From NCBI RefSeq assembly GCF_021869535.1, contig NW_026262668.1, positions 74,607,558-74,671,557 on the forward strand: 64,000 bases of DNA. The letters run 5' to 3'. Position 1 is the first letter of the stretch. Every line of letters starts with the position of its first letter. The notes below the pieces were generated by a model. It did no database searches. It saw only the letters and a list, made by a program, of their open reading frames with translations, and was not told the DNA's origin. The DNA comes from Mytilus californianus (Eukaryota; Mollusca; Bivalvia; Mytilida; Mytilidae). Positions 22,878 to 35,100 of this stretch are shown here, piece by piece. Both the position numbers and the translations under genes were made by a program.

Positions 22878-23332
22878 AAGGGGACGAAGTCTATATAAAT
22901 TTTTTTTTTTAATTCAAACATATTTTAAGTTCTAAATCTGTTAAAAAGGAAACGGAAATACCGTAACGTTTCCGATTTTGGTTCTGTTGTTAGGGATTTT
23001 AGTTGTGACGTTATTTTAGTTATGACGTCGTATTCAATGTAAACAAAGAAAAGCTATCATCAGGTAACGTTTTTTCATATCAAAGAATAATTAGAAATGA
23101 AATTGTTATTGTGTTCCTTCCTATATTTTACTGGACTGATAAATATATATTTCACTCAAAGTCTCATGACAAACGAGACCGGAAGAAGGAAGTAGATTTC
23201 TGCGCAAATGCGGGAATTAAAAAAAGTTACAAAAAAAAAAGTTAACGATTTTGAGTTCATTAGTACAATGAAAATTTCGGGAAATTTTTTTTTTATTGAT
23301 TTTTCTACTGTAATAGGGGACTTCGTCCCCTT
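22878..23332. mobile_element. Small inverted-repeat element inside the foldback
   Basis: AAGGGGACGAAGTC at 22878-22891 and its complement GACTTCGTCCCCTT at 23319-23332 bound 455 bp with no coding sequence; probably a MITE. Confidence 0.55.
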
Positions 23333-23429
23333 ATGATAGTATATTATAGTGCATGGGTAATATTATGGAACATAAAAACCCAGTAAAACAAGTAGTTGTA
23401 GTTTAATTAGGTCATAGGTTTAATAAGGA

Positions 23430-24235
23430 GACGTGTTATGATTGCCAATGAGACAACTATCCACAAAAATTCAAATGAAGTTGATATCAGTAATTATTAT
23501 ATGCCACCGTACGGCCTTCAACAATGAGTTCATCTTTTTTTCTTTTTCTGTTTGTATAATAGTCGTATTTTATAACCCCGCTTAAGCATCTATAAGCTTC
23601 CTAGAAATATTCTTTTTTATTCAAACTGATTAGAAAGAATCCAATAATAAACCTTGATCAAAGTTATTCCAGGAACAAATATATCCACAACACATGTAAA
23701 ATAAATTTAACTGTAATTTCGTTACCAACAAAATTTCTGCATGGCTGCTTGTGGTCAAATTTAAACACACACACAAACAAAAATAACTTCTTGCTTTGTT
23801 GTTTTATAAAGACATGTATTTCTGCTTTGTATCGATCTGATGAGTTAAGCCCTTTTCTACTGATTTTTATAGTTTGTTCTTATGTTGTACTGTTACACCA
23901 CTGTCCCAGGTTAGGGGGAAGGGTTTGCTCCTTTAAACTAGTTTAACTCCGCCACATTCTGTATGTGCCTGTCCCAAGTCAGGAGCCTGTAATTCATTGG
24001 TTGTCGTTTTTGCTGTATATCGTATTTGTTTTTCGTTCATTATTTTGTACATAAATCAGGCTGTTAGTTTTCTCATTTGAATTTTTTTATATTTGTCATT
24101 TCGGGGCCAATTATAGCTGACTATGCAATATTAGTTCTGCTCATTATTGAAGGCCAAACGGTGACCTATAGTTGTTAATTTCTATGTCATTTTGGTCTCT
24201 TGTGGAGAGTTGTCTCATTGGCAATCATACCACAT
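23430..24235. repeat. R1 repeat copies in opposite orientation, inside the foldback
   Basis: 23,430-23,530 has 'ttgccaatgagacaactatc' on the plus strand. 23,780-24,235 carries the same family on the minus strand, ending 'gttgtctcattggcaatcat'. Confidence 0.6.
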
Positions 24236-25254
24236 TTTCTTATCTTTATATGACATATTTGTAAAATTGAGACATCTGAAAACATAGCGGTCACTGATGA
24301 TAATAATTTATAACTCTTATATGATTTGCATATTAGGGAATACGATGATATGATTGGTCGAGACGACTTCCGGTAGTTGATTCTGACGTTGTTTATTTTT
24401 CGATAGACGACGTTGACCGAACTTCATTTCGTAACCAATGTAAACAAGATGGCGGCGATAAAAACACCGACGTTAAAAATTTATTTTCACTGCACGTTGA
24501 TCGCGTTAAATTAAATAATAAACACAAAAACATTCGTTTGAATGATAATAAGAGTTTTTGTAGTTTATTTTTTATCAGATTGCAAATTTCATTGAGTACA
24601 TATTTTTGCAATAACCAACAAATATATTCATGCGCCAGTCCTATTCAATGACACAAATATACAATTTACGTGTGATAGAGGTTACGAGTGTGGAAAAATA
24701 TATTCCTTATCTCCAATTTTAAAGAATTATAAGGATTAAACGCCTTTTAAAAGTAATTTATTGGTGTATAAACTGGACCAAGTCACTCACAAAACATATC
24801 ATAAAAGTCCTTCGGACTTTTATTTGTTTGTGAGTGAATTGGTCGAGTTTATACACCAATAAATTCCTTTAAAAAGGCGTTTAATCCTATAATATTTATA
24901 TTTATGTATAGAGAGATATTATCAGTGACCTGTGTGGATAGTACACTAGCAGTTGATAGTAAATAATAAACAACATTAATATTGTTTTAGTATATTTATG
25001 TGAATCCAACACAGAAAAACACGAAAACAATTGAAATTAAAAAAAAAATGTCACCATGTGATGTTATCCTAAACTCAGTGAAATATGTAGTTTCATTTTG
25101 AACCTTTCCCCAAAACAAGATATTACAATTGACCCAGCACACAGTTACAAAAGATGAGAACGGCTAGCAGTTCAGACGATTTCTATGCAAATGGATGTTT
25201 AATTAGAGACAAGAACCCAAAATATAATATAACTTTTTGTTATTTGTTATTGTG

Positions 25255-25600
25255 CTTATAGCCGAAGTGATGAATCAAGTCCTTTTTAGCTGATTTTCAC
25301 AGTTAGTTTAAATGTTTGACTGTTGCACCACTACTCCAAAATGAGCCTGTAATCCAGTGGTTGTCGTTGGTTGCTGTCTGAATGCCATTTATTTCGTTTA
25401 TTGTTGTAGTATAAATCAGACCGTTGTTTTTTCTCTTTTGGATTGTTTCACATTTTGTCTTCTCGGTGCCTTCTTAGCATTGTTGAAGGTCTAACTTTCT
25501 ACCACGAGAAGTAATATGTAATATCAGCCAACCAGAAAAGCTGTTACAAATCTGTATATTTTTCACAATAACAGTGGATTAAAAAAAAATTCTCATTGGT
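25255..25600 (-). repeat. Dispersed repeat R1, diverged
   Basis: Inverse-orientation R1 features: 'tgttgcaccactactcc', 'gagcctgtaatccagtggttg' and 'tctcattggtaagcatac'. Confidence 0.5.
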
Positions 25601-27058
25601 AAGCATACCGAATCTCCTTATTTTTACTTAAATAAAAGAATGCTCAAAGCCTTGAAGTTACTGAAATCATCATGGTGCAAGTATTTTTAAAAACTTCGAC
25701 GAAACTAAGATGCTGGTAATATAAGTTGTGTGCACCCGCTTACTCAAGTGATATCTATCCACTGAAAGAGTTTCTACCGAGTATTCATATTAAAACAAAT
25801 AAAAAAATGTTTTTAAAAGAGTAATGAAAGAATAATAACTAGTCTGTCTTGTCTCTAAGTAAATGTGTACGATCAGAAGTCTTTAAATTGACAATTATAA
25901 TGAGAAAAGTATAGTGTATTAACTGGATACTTTTCTTTATTATCTAAGGCCAATAAGGCTTCGCACCCATAAACAGTATATATACTGGGCTGTATACATT
26001 GCCTTGTATATTTTGTGTTTTACATTCATGTTAAAATATCTCTCGTTATAATTATTTTGGAAATTACTTGTCTTTCCAAGGAAAAAAAATATTAAATGAT
26101 GCTTTAAAATCTCACGGGATTGACCAGCACAGGAGTGGTAGTTGACTTTTGATCTTGTCATTTCATACAAATCGTTCTTTAATGTCATAAAGACTGGCAT
26201 TCTAACGTTATAAATATGTAGTTGGTATTTACATCCGGTACTAACGAAAAGATATCGTTTTTCTTAAAATCGTAGCATACATAGTGAATACAATCTGACA
26301 AAAAAAAACAAAACAAGACAGACTGACAAAATTGATTGATTTTTGGTTGCTTTACGCCGCCTCAGCAAGAAACGACATGCTTAGAAAAACCTATTATGGT
26401 TAAGGATAAATACAATGTCTGTCGCTTATGTAATGTTTTGGTCACCAGCTAGGAAACAGATGGAGCAATATTTTTTATATTTAGAAATAAAAGAAATTTT
26501 ATATTAAGAAATAACATAAAAATCATAGGGTGCAGTTAGATTCTTGATGAGGTAGCTTAATATAACCTAATAAAAATATTAAGCGTTGCTGACGTAAGAT
26601 CAATGACGGCTCGCTCAACTTTTCATTGACAAGCAGAAATCAATAAGGTCTATCTACGCTTTAGATATCGGTACAAGTGAACAAGGAAATATGTGATGGT
26701 ATTCATAATCTATATCCTTCATTCATTGGTTTGTTTAAATGCAAAAAAAATACCGAGAAAAGAGTAAAGATTTAAAAGATTCTGTTTGATTGTATGAAGC
26801 TATATGATCGTTTATGCTATAAAAAAGTTGAATAAAAAGTCTGAAATGCAAGTTGTGTGCTAACCAGTGCTTCGCTTCATTCACGTCTACAAAACTCTTG
26901 AGAATATAGTTACCATGTATTTTCGTTCACAAATGTGTAAACTATATGTGAATTGAACAGTGCTAAACTGCGTTCTAGATAAATTAAGTTTGAACGTGAC
27001 TGGTTCTTTAAGGTATCATTTAGTTTGAACCGTAGATTTCAAAAACCAGAACCTAACT

Positions 27059-27121
27059 CAGCCTAGTCTGCACTAGTAGTAAAACTTGTCAGCCTAGTCT
27101 GCACTTGTAGTAAAACTTGTC
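27059..27121. repeat. Two-copy 31-bp tandem duplication
   Basis: 'cagcctagtctgcact' followed by 'gtagtaaaacttgt' occurs twice in direct succession with one base change. Confidence 0.85.
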
Positions 27122-28230
27122 GAGTAAAGTCATTCAAATAATGATAAGTACAAGGTCACATACGAGTCTAGTAAAATTAAATTATGCACCCAGATAAGTC
27201 CCAAAACGATGGGTATTTCATCATTAAAAATAAATAGCACACAGTATGTAATTTCGTGATAATATTTGACCGAAATATAAGATACGGCTTTATATCTACT
27301 TTAAAAATAAACATTACGTATGTTATGAATAACTAGATGACTTGTAAAATATTTACCGTTTATTAAATAGATAATAAATTTAAAAAAAACAACAAATACA
27401 GGTGGAGATATGTGACGAAAACCTAGCTTCGCGAGTACTAAACTACCCCTTTTTATATCAATCAGTGAAATAAGAAATTGTACAAAAAAAAAATGTAAAA
27501 ACAAATAATTGCAGTACAGGTCTTTTATACCACACTGTGTGTTTTGTCAGTCATGTCTCGCTATACGTATCGTCTTATGTTTGTAAGTTTATATCCTCTT
27601 GTACACTTGTATGAATAAAATCTTGAATCTTGTATCTTGGTAAAGCACGTAATTAAAAAAATATAGCGATTACAAACGAAGAAAATACATATACAGTTCA
27701 ACAACTTATGCATTATAAGTATATGCGGTATCAAAGAATATTAATGAAAAGGATATCCGTTGGTGGACCAAATCATGACGCAATACACTACAGAAATATG
27801 AAAAAAAAATCCCTAAAAGAACAGCACTTGGATGAAAACTCCACGTTCTGTTGATATAGAAATCATATTTTCTTACACATCGGCAACAGTACTGTAATTC
27901 ACATTACGGTGGATAGTCTTTTAACAATATTTGCTAGAATAGCAAAGAAAGGATATGGGATATCAATCCATGACTCGAAATCAGTAAATGCACAGTAAAA
28001 AAACACAAAAAGCAAATGAACTGCGCTTTTTTTTTCTGCATGTTTTTCTCAACGTCACAGTGAGGCCTTCAACACGGAACATAAAACTCTCAACTCACTG
28101 CAAGTTTAAGATGGCACCTAGCACAGGTTTGAAGGGAATTCTTTGCAAACTGAAGATTACGCCACAACTGTGAATTGAAGAACAAAGCCATGAAGTAATA
28201 TCAATAAAATAAATCTGGCAAAGGAATCAA

Positions 28231-28649
28231 ACATTTACGGTTATAACTTAGCCCGACAATCACACTGAAGCGTTCGAAAAACAATACAAACATTTACGGT
28301 CATAACTTAGCCCGACAATCACACTGAAGCGTTCGAAAAAACAATACAAACATTTACGGTCATAACTTAGCCCGACAATCACACTGAAGCGTTCGAAAAA
28401 CAATACAAACATTTAAGGTCATAACTTAGCCCGACAATCACACTGAAGCGTTCGAAAAACAATACAAATATTTACGGTCATAACTTAGCCCGACAATCAC
28501 ACTGAAGCGTTCGAAAAACAATACAAACATTTACGGTCATAACTTAGCCCGACAATCACACTGAAGCGTTCGAAAAACAAAACAAACATTTACGGTCATA
28601 ACTTAGCCCGACAATCACACTGAAGCGTTCGAAAAACAATACAAACATT
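28231..28649. repeat. 59-bp minisatellite, 7 copies
   Basis: Units begin acatttacgg at 28231, 28290, 28350, 28409, 28468, 28527 and 28586; a partial unit starts at 28645. They differ by only a few bases (one unit has an extra A). No spacers, so not a CRISPR-like array. Confidence 0.95.
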
Positions 28650-31603
28650 AAGACAACCAACGGGCATATCGAGATATATGTTAGAACTTGGCATGCAGGA
28701 AACAACGTATGTATGGGGCCAATAATTCGGGTAGACTTTGTAAAATGTAACAACACCCACTCGGACCCGGTCTAAAAGAACATAGTAAAGTAGTACATAT
28801 TTAAAACAAAATAGTTCCTACGCATAGGTGTAAATATCAAATTATGTAGAATATATTTTGGTAATTTAAGTATCAACTGAAAGACGAATGACTGATGATC
28901 CTTGTAAAACACATTTTGACTGATAATTTTGAATAGTACAAAAATTTGTGAATGACATCTAGAAAGGAGGGCATATATTACCTGTTTCTCAGATATGAAA
29001 TACCTGGTTTGCATAACCCAAAGTTCCGGTAACCAGTACGGTCTGATGTGTAAATAACGGTATATTGACCCCGCCAAAGCTTTATATATTACCATGATAT
29101 ATTAGTAAGAATATTAGGTTCAGGTGCATCAATTTTATAAATGACAATGAGACAGCAACGAAACGACACAAAATAATTAAAAAAAGTAATGAAGAGGGCG
29201 TACGTTTTTCAACAAATATACAAGTTTCTTTAAACTAATAGTATGTCAAGGTGTAAAACACCCTATGTATAAAAAAAGTAGTTAAAACATGTTATAGTGA
29301 CCACACAAGATCTGCCATCAACACTATATTCCTTAAAAAGGACAAATAACATTTAACCATGACTAAAGACAACCACTGACCAGGTTACTGACTTGGGACA
29401 ACCACTGACCAGGTTACTGACTTGGGACAAACACTGCTGGAGCATGTTGCTTGCTTGATTAGTTTTTGTAGCACTCAAAAATCTTCCTTTTAAACACTTT
29501 AAATGAAACAATAAATGCTACTCAGTAGAACAATAAAAAACAGATAAGAAAAAGCATTTAACTCTATTTTACCGATATAGCAGATAACAAAAACACTCGT
29601 GCGAGAAAACAATTCAATGATAATGAATACTGTTTCAAATAATGCTTGGACGACGACGAGGGTTTTTTTTTTTAACGACCTTTACTACCCATGAAGGTCT
29701 TGCACGGTAGTGAAAGTAGAGGGACGGAACAAGGGTATGAAGAAAGGGAGGGCGTAATTTTCCGTAATGGTAAAAATAGCTCCCAGGTTAGAAAGACGTT
29801 TTTTTTTTTTAACGCCGCTTAATTTTTATATCAAGCAAATGATAACTGTATTTATTAGTTTTCATTTTATTTGCTGAGTTAACAGTATTATATGTTTACA
29901 CACTTTGTACTAAAAATTTAAATTTTAAATATTTAGATTCCTTCAAATTTATATAACAGTCGCTTTCCTTTTATTTTTTACATGTACAACTGTATAATTA
30001 CTAAATATTTCAATGAGATGGATTGTTTTTCTTATCAACCTCCATATTTGAACATATTTTGTAAGTACACATTGCGTTTAGAATAACCCCTATTAAAAGT
30101 ACTTTTAGAATTAAATTGCTTACATCCACTTCATTTGAACTTTGGTGAATAGCTGGCTCATTGGTAATCCTACCACATCTCCTTGTTTTTATATTTATAT
30201 AGCTTAAGGTTAATTAAGTAGACAATCCTTACGGTATGATTGAATGAGTTTAACATAGTGTCTGTCATTTATTGGCTGAGTGATAGACCATTGCGTACAT
30301 GAATTCGTGCTCTCATTTTTGGATCACGGACAGGTCAATTTCCCCCTGGTAACGGGTATAGGAAGTACAAAATAGATAATAAACTTTCAATGGTATATTT
30401 AAATGCGCTGTAAATGTGTATTTTTTTCTTTGTGTAAATCTAGTTATTCTCTTATCAAACTTATGACAGTGATGATATCTAGTGTTGAGGTCAGGTGTAA
30501 TCTTCGATTTATCATAATTGTCCATTTACTCAGACAACTATCTTTGATAAATGTCGATAAACCATATTAGGAATTCTTTACTGGTACTCCGATGCAAGTT
30601 CGTGATAGGCCACATTTTTTGGTTTACTAGCTTCAGCATCACCAATTTACAAAGTGTTATTTTCTTTGGTACGTTCTTTCATATGAATAAAAGGAGATGT
30701 GGATGGAGAAACGTCAAATAGTCAGCAACCCAACGAAACAAATACCAAAGAAATGTTTATGTGCCTTTTGTTATTTCACTGATGAGATACATAAGAGGTG
30801 CTACAAATATCTAGTCCGACCAGCCTCATACCCATGTCATGAGCAATGAACCTTTTCCATGGTTGTCCTTAATTATATTGCAATGTTTTGGTCTTTTAAC
30901 GGAATTTTATGTTAATGGCAGATCTGTGTTTAATTCATTCATAACTTTTCTTGACTTAAATTTAGAACTTCGTCCAGTTGTTGTCTTTTTTAAGTAGAGT
31001 CCACTTCTCAGTTTATTGATAAATTGATATTGTAGCTATCTCTATATAATAAGAGTGTGTATGTTTGTGTGTCGTTAATCGACTTACAAACCACATTTCT
31101 CTTATGTCTTAAGAATATGCATGAAATATCTGCCACTTGACGTCAAGCCAATCTTTATTCACAGTGTAAATATGCATGCATGTTCATTCATTGAAATTTG
31201 TTTTTTTGTAATATTTCCTTACAAAGCATTTATTTGAAGTTTTCAAATTAATACTTCATAAATAATAATATTTTAGATTTTGCTTCGACTTAAGATATTT
31301 GTAAAGAGTATGGTTTTTTGAACTTTAAACATAAACAAGGCTCGAACATAAAATGTCCCCGTTTCATGGAATTACATCACATATCCCAAAAGGATTACGT
31401 TGGATATAACCTAAGATTCAAAGTACACTGGGTTATATCTTTGATAACATCTAGGCGATGACAAATTTGGTATTTACCTAGTCCAGTGAAAATATGGGAC
31501 GTGTTTTTCTACCAATATATTGCGAAAATCTTGGGTAGCAGGGTTTATTATCTTGGAGTTGATTGAAAAAGTCCCCGTTGATTTCATAGAGCTGTACAAC
31601 ACA

Positions 31604-32174
31604 ATGGCACAGATGAATGTCTACTGTTTCCTATTACTACTACTCAAATGTTCAGTTGCTTCAGAGGATAATTATCATAACATAATACAAAATAGTTATC
31701 AAACATTGAAAGGATATTCACGGCATGTAAACCAGACGGCTTTACTTCAAGATATCAATGCAATGAATAAAGCCCTGAATGTACGGACAATATTAGACAA
31801 TCTTCAGACATTTTCAGATGAGTTGGACAAGTTCTCAGAACTATCTGATAGTGTTATAATTGGAAATACTACTAATGTTAATGGTTTTAATGTCACTTCG
31901 ACTTTAAACCAGAACACAGATATTAATTCTTTGCCTACAACGGCTTATGCAACTCCTGAACAAAGTGATACCACACTTGCAAAGGATACAGCAACTGTTC
32001 ACGTAACCACAGAGTCAATGGTAACAACAGTTCTACCCGTAACAGTGACTCCTTCTTATTCTCCAGTGATAACCAGTACAGCCCCACCCTTACCTAAGGT
32101 GAATGCACTCTGCTTGAACCATACTCAAAGTATTCTTGGAGGATTATTTGGAGGAAAACAATGGGCTATGCAAA
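31604..32174 (+). CDS. nrf-6: nrf-6-like exon 1 (signal peptide, Ser/Thr-rich ectodomain)
   Basis: The ATG at 31604 is chosen because a signal peptide (VYCFLLLLLKCSVAS) follows at once. The frame is open further 5' to 31520 but has no ATG there. 190 codons plus one base; donor GTAAGT at 32175. Contains NQT, NTT, NVT and NHT glycosylation sites and a Thr/Pro-rich stretch. Ends in CLNHTQSILGGLFGGKQWAM, the start of the NRF domain. Confidence 0.92.
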
Positions 32175-35100
32175 GTAAGTAGAATACGAATGAAATTGAT
32201 AATAGAAGTAATTCATCTCATCGGAATATTTTATTTGTTTTTGAAAGTTGTTGTACCAAGTTATAATATGACAGTCCTTAGTAAAGTTTTAATCTTATGT
32301 CATGGTTTGCCAGATCATTAATTTATTTTTGAGCTATTTTTATTTGAGAATTATGTCTGGTGAATTAACTTTAAATATATCATAACTTAAATGTGAAACA
32401 TGTTATATGATCTATAACTTGAATTTGTTAACATGTTGTATAACATATACCTTAAATGTGAAACATGACTTTTTTATATTAGCCTTTATTTCATATCGGT
32501 TAAGAATTAGCTTCTCTTATTAGATAACAAGGGGCCACATGACATTCTTTATTCTTCAGTAATAATTTCTATCGGTCGTTAACAGAAAAAATCGGACCAG
32601 AAAACCGGTCGTTAACAGACTTTTACATGTTAATGACCGGTGGGGCGTGGTTTCTCTGTTTAGGGAGATGTCCCTTTAATATAACATTTTCCTGATTTCA
32701 ATTTTATATTGAAGTTGTTGAATTGTTTACCATAATTTTCGTTAATTATAAAATTATAGAAAACTTTATTATGTTTTCATATACTGAAAAATTGCACTTA
32801 AATGAATGGCAGTGACTTATAATTAGCACTATGACTGGTCTTCACTCTTTCCTATAGAAATCGTACAATAACTCGAGTTTGTTTTGAACAATTTGAATTT
32901 ATGAGAATTTTTAAAAACATGGTTCCTCAATGAAATAAACATAATAGTTATTGAAGAACTGGTCATTATCGTTATACATGGACTGCCCGTAAGACAATGG
33001 TATTGACTGCGACAGCAATAATGACCTTTCTCGCCTACGGCTCAGTCATTATCGCTGGCTTAGTCAATACCACTGTCCTTTGGGCAGTCCATATATCACG
33101 ATAATGATCAGTTTTTTAATAACTATCATGTAATTAAGTTAACTTATTTAGTGAAAAATGTTATATCACACATAACTAAAATGAAAAACATGTTAAACAT
33201 GTATCACCGAGAATAAATACAGTGTTGAACGTTTGTTCGAGTAGACCGATATTAAGGTCCGATTTTGGTCCAAGAAAACGGTTTGTTTTAGAAGTACTTA
33301 AAAGTTGCACATGATATAGGGAAATGTATTAAATCAAAAGATAAAAATAAATAAGACAAGATTTTCAATGTTATGACGTCCGCATGATAAATGTCATCAT
33401 AATAAGAAGGTAAATACACATTTGTATTATAAGTTTTTTTTATTCCCTTTGTGGAAACATCCCGCACAGCCTAGAAACTAAATATCCAATAAGAAAATTT
33501 TTCTTTAAGCTTTTTACGTAATTTCACCAAATGTGTACATACCTTTCCAGTCCAAATTTACAATACTCATTAGTTAATACAAGACAAGGAAAAGTAGGAC
33601 ATTTTACAAGTTATGCAAACTTGATTATAACTTGTCAAATGTGAAATTTGTTTTTACTATCTGAACAACTTTAAATAAATCTAGATTGTTCAGATGGGCA
33701 ATCAAAAGACTCACTTCGGGGGAAATAGATGACCAAAAATAAATAGACCAAAAGTTCACAAAATACTTTAAAGAAAACTAGATCTTGACCGACACGAACC
33801 CCGTAAAAAGGGTAAACTCAAGTACGTACTCCTGTTGTGTATGCAGTTCCTGTTCCACTAGTAACATCCGTCGTGTTGCTCATGGCAATTCAACATTCGA
33901 TGACAAGCCGCATTTTAAAAAAGTCATGTAAAGGCAAACTTAAAATTATATTTTGTAATTTTCAAATTTTGGCTAAATTTTGGGCCTTATTTCGCCTATA
34001 CCTTTCACACATGTATATGAATGTAAAATAGATTTATTGTTATTTTTAATTGTACAAAAATGTACATTTACCAAGGAAAGGCAATATGTTTATATATTTT
34101 ATATAGAAAATTAAAAAATCGAAAGTAAGACTTGCTAGACAACGAAAATTTTAAGATAGAAATGAATTCAATTATTAGATAGCAAACTTCCCATTTACTC
34201 GTAGCAGCATATAGCGTTTTAATCTTCTAGGAATATCATTGTTTAAAAGCGACCGCGTGCACATGGAGACCCTGTATATTTAATATGAGGTTAGTACGCG
34301 TGGTTTATATTAATACACGGTTAGTAGTGGTGTTACGTCCCTAAATAAAAACAACACGGCGTTGAGGAAAATCTGAAACGTTTCACCCGGACAACAGATG
34401 AAGGTTGCAATTCTGTAAATATAGACAATGCAATTTCCCATAGGAACTCCCTTTGCGGCTAAAACTGTGACACTTTTACTATGAAGTTTCGTGAAAAATT
34501 ATATCCCAGAACGGAAAGTTTATATGCACTACTATTTTATTCAAAGGTCAAAATATAGGGCTGTGCGGCATATTTTCAACATTTATATGCCCAGAACTTC
34601 TAAGAGTTTAAACTTATACTAAAATTCTATACTACCCTTACCTTCATATTTGGACCTCCTAAGAATTAAAATTTAGGCGCTACCATGTTTTTCTATACTG
34701 GTTACATTCCCAAGTGATGTCTCTATGAGAGGAAACACAGAGATCATAAATGGGAACCAGTACATTAACAAATTAACATATCTATGAATATTATATATCT
34801 CCCCAAAAGAGGCGTGGTTTGAGAAACAGCTGTATTTACAAAGTGCAACCTATAGAAGTTGTTGATAAACGATTGAAATAAATGCAGAAAATACATTGAA
34901 AGCTAACTACATGTAGTTGTTGTTGTTGGCATTTGTTTTTGTATAGACCAATGGAAGTATAGGTTCTTTATATTGAAGACTTGATCATTTGATAGGCCAC
35001 TAGTCTAAATGCCACATGTTAAGATAGTCGTTAAGATAAATTCGTTACACAGTGTGCAAGTGACCCAATACGATATATATAGGGTCAGTAAATTCCATAT

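Larger units (their letters stand above)
21981..24894. mobile_element. 2.9 kb foldback element with long hairpin-tipped inverted arms
   Basis: The left arm 21,981-22,853 (with a 266-bp R2 insertion) and right arm 24,308-24,894 are reverse complements of about 590 bp. Outer ends read TATTATAGGATTAAACGCC and its complement. The first 110-130 bp of each arm is itself a hairpin, from TTATTGGTGTATAAACT to AGTTTATACACCAATAA, with ATAAAAGTCC-GAA-GGACTTTTAT at its tip. The interior holds other repeats and no ORF of transposase size. Class unknown. Confidence 0.8.
24895..29816. other. Gene-poor intergenic interval
   Basis: Apart from R1 at 25,255, a two-copy 31-bp duplication at 27,059-27,121, the minisatellite at 28,231 and a 28-bp duplication at about 29,370-29,427, I see no conserved frame, exon pair or RNA gene. 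Frames of 60-107 codons here lack any recognisable motif. Confidence 0.5.
29817..33560. repeat. Segmental duplication, copy 1 (upstream, exon 1, start of intron 1)
   Basis: Collinear with 60,700-64,000: 'cttaatttttatatcaagcaa' at 29,819 and 60,702, through exon 1, to 'ttttccag.ccaa' at about 33,545 and the window end. Sequence left of the start differs between copies, so the left edge is near 29,817. Confidence 0.85.

Noticed and set aside
28231-28649. Regular repeats that could suggest a CRISPR-like array
   Set aside because: The units are contiguous with no variable spacers, and the sequence is eukaryotic.
31520-31603. Extension of exon 1 upstream of the chosen ATG
   Set aside because: The frame is open but offers only a TTG start. 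The ATG at 31604 begins a typical signal peptide, and the same holds in copy 2.
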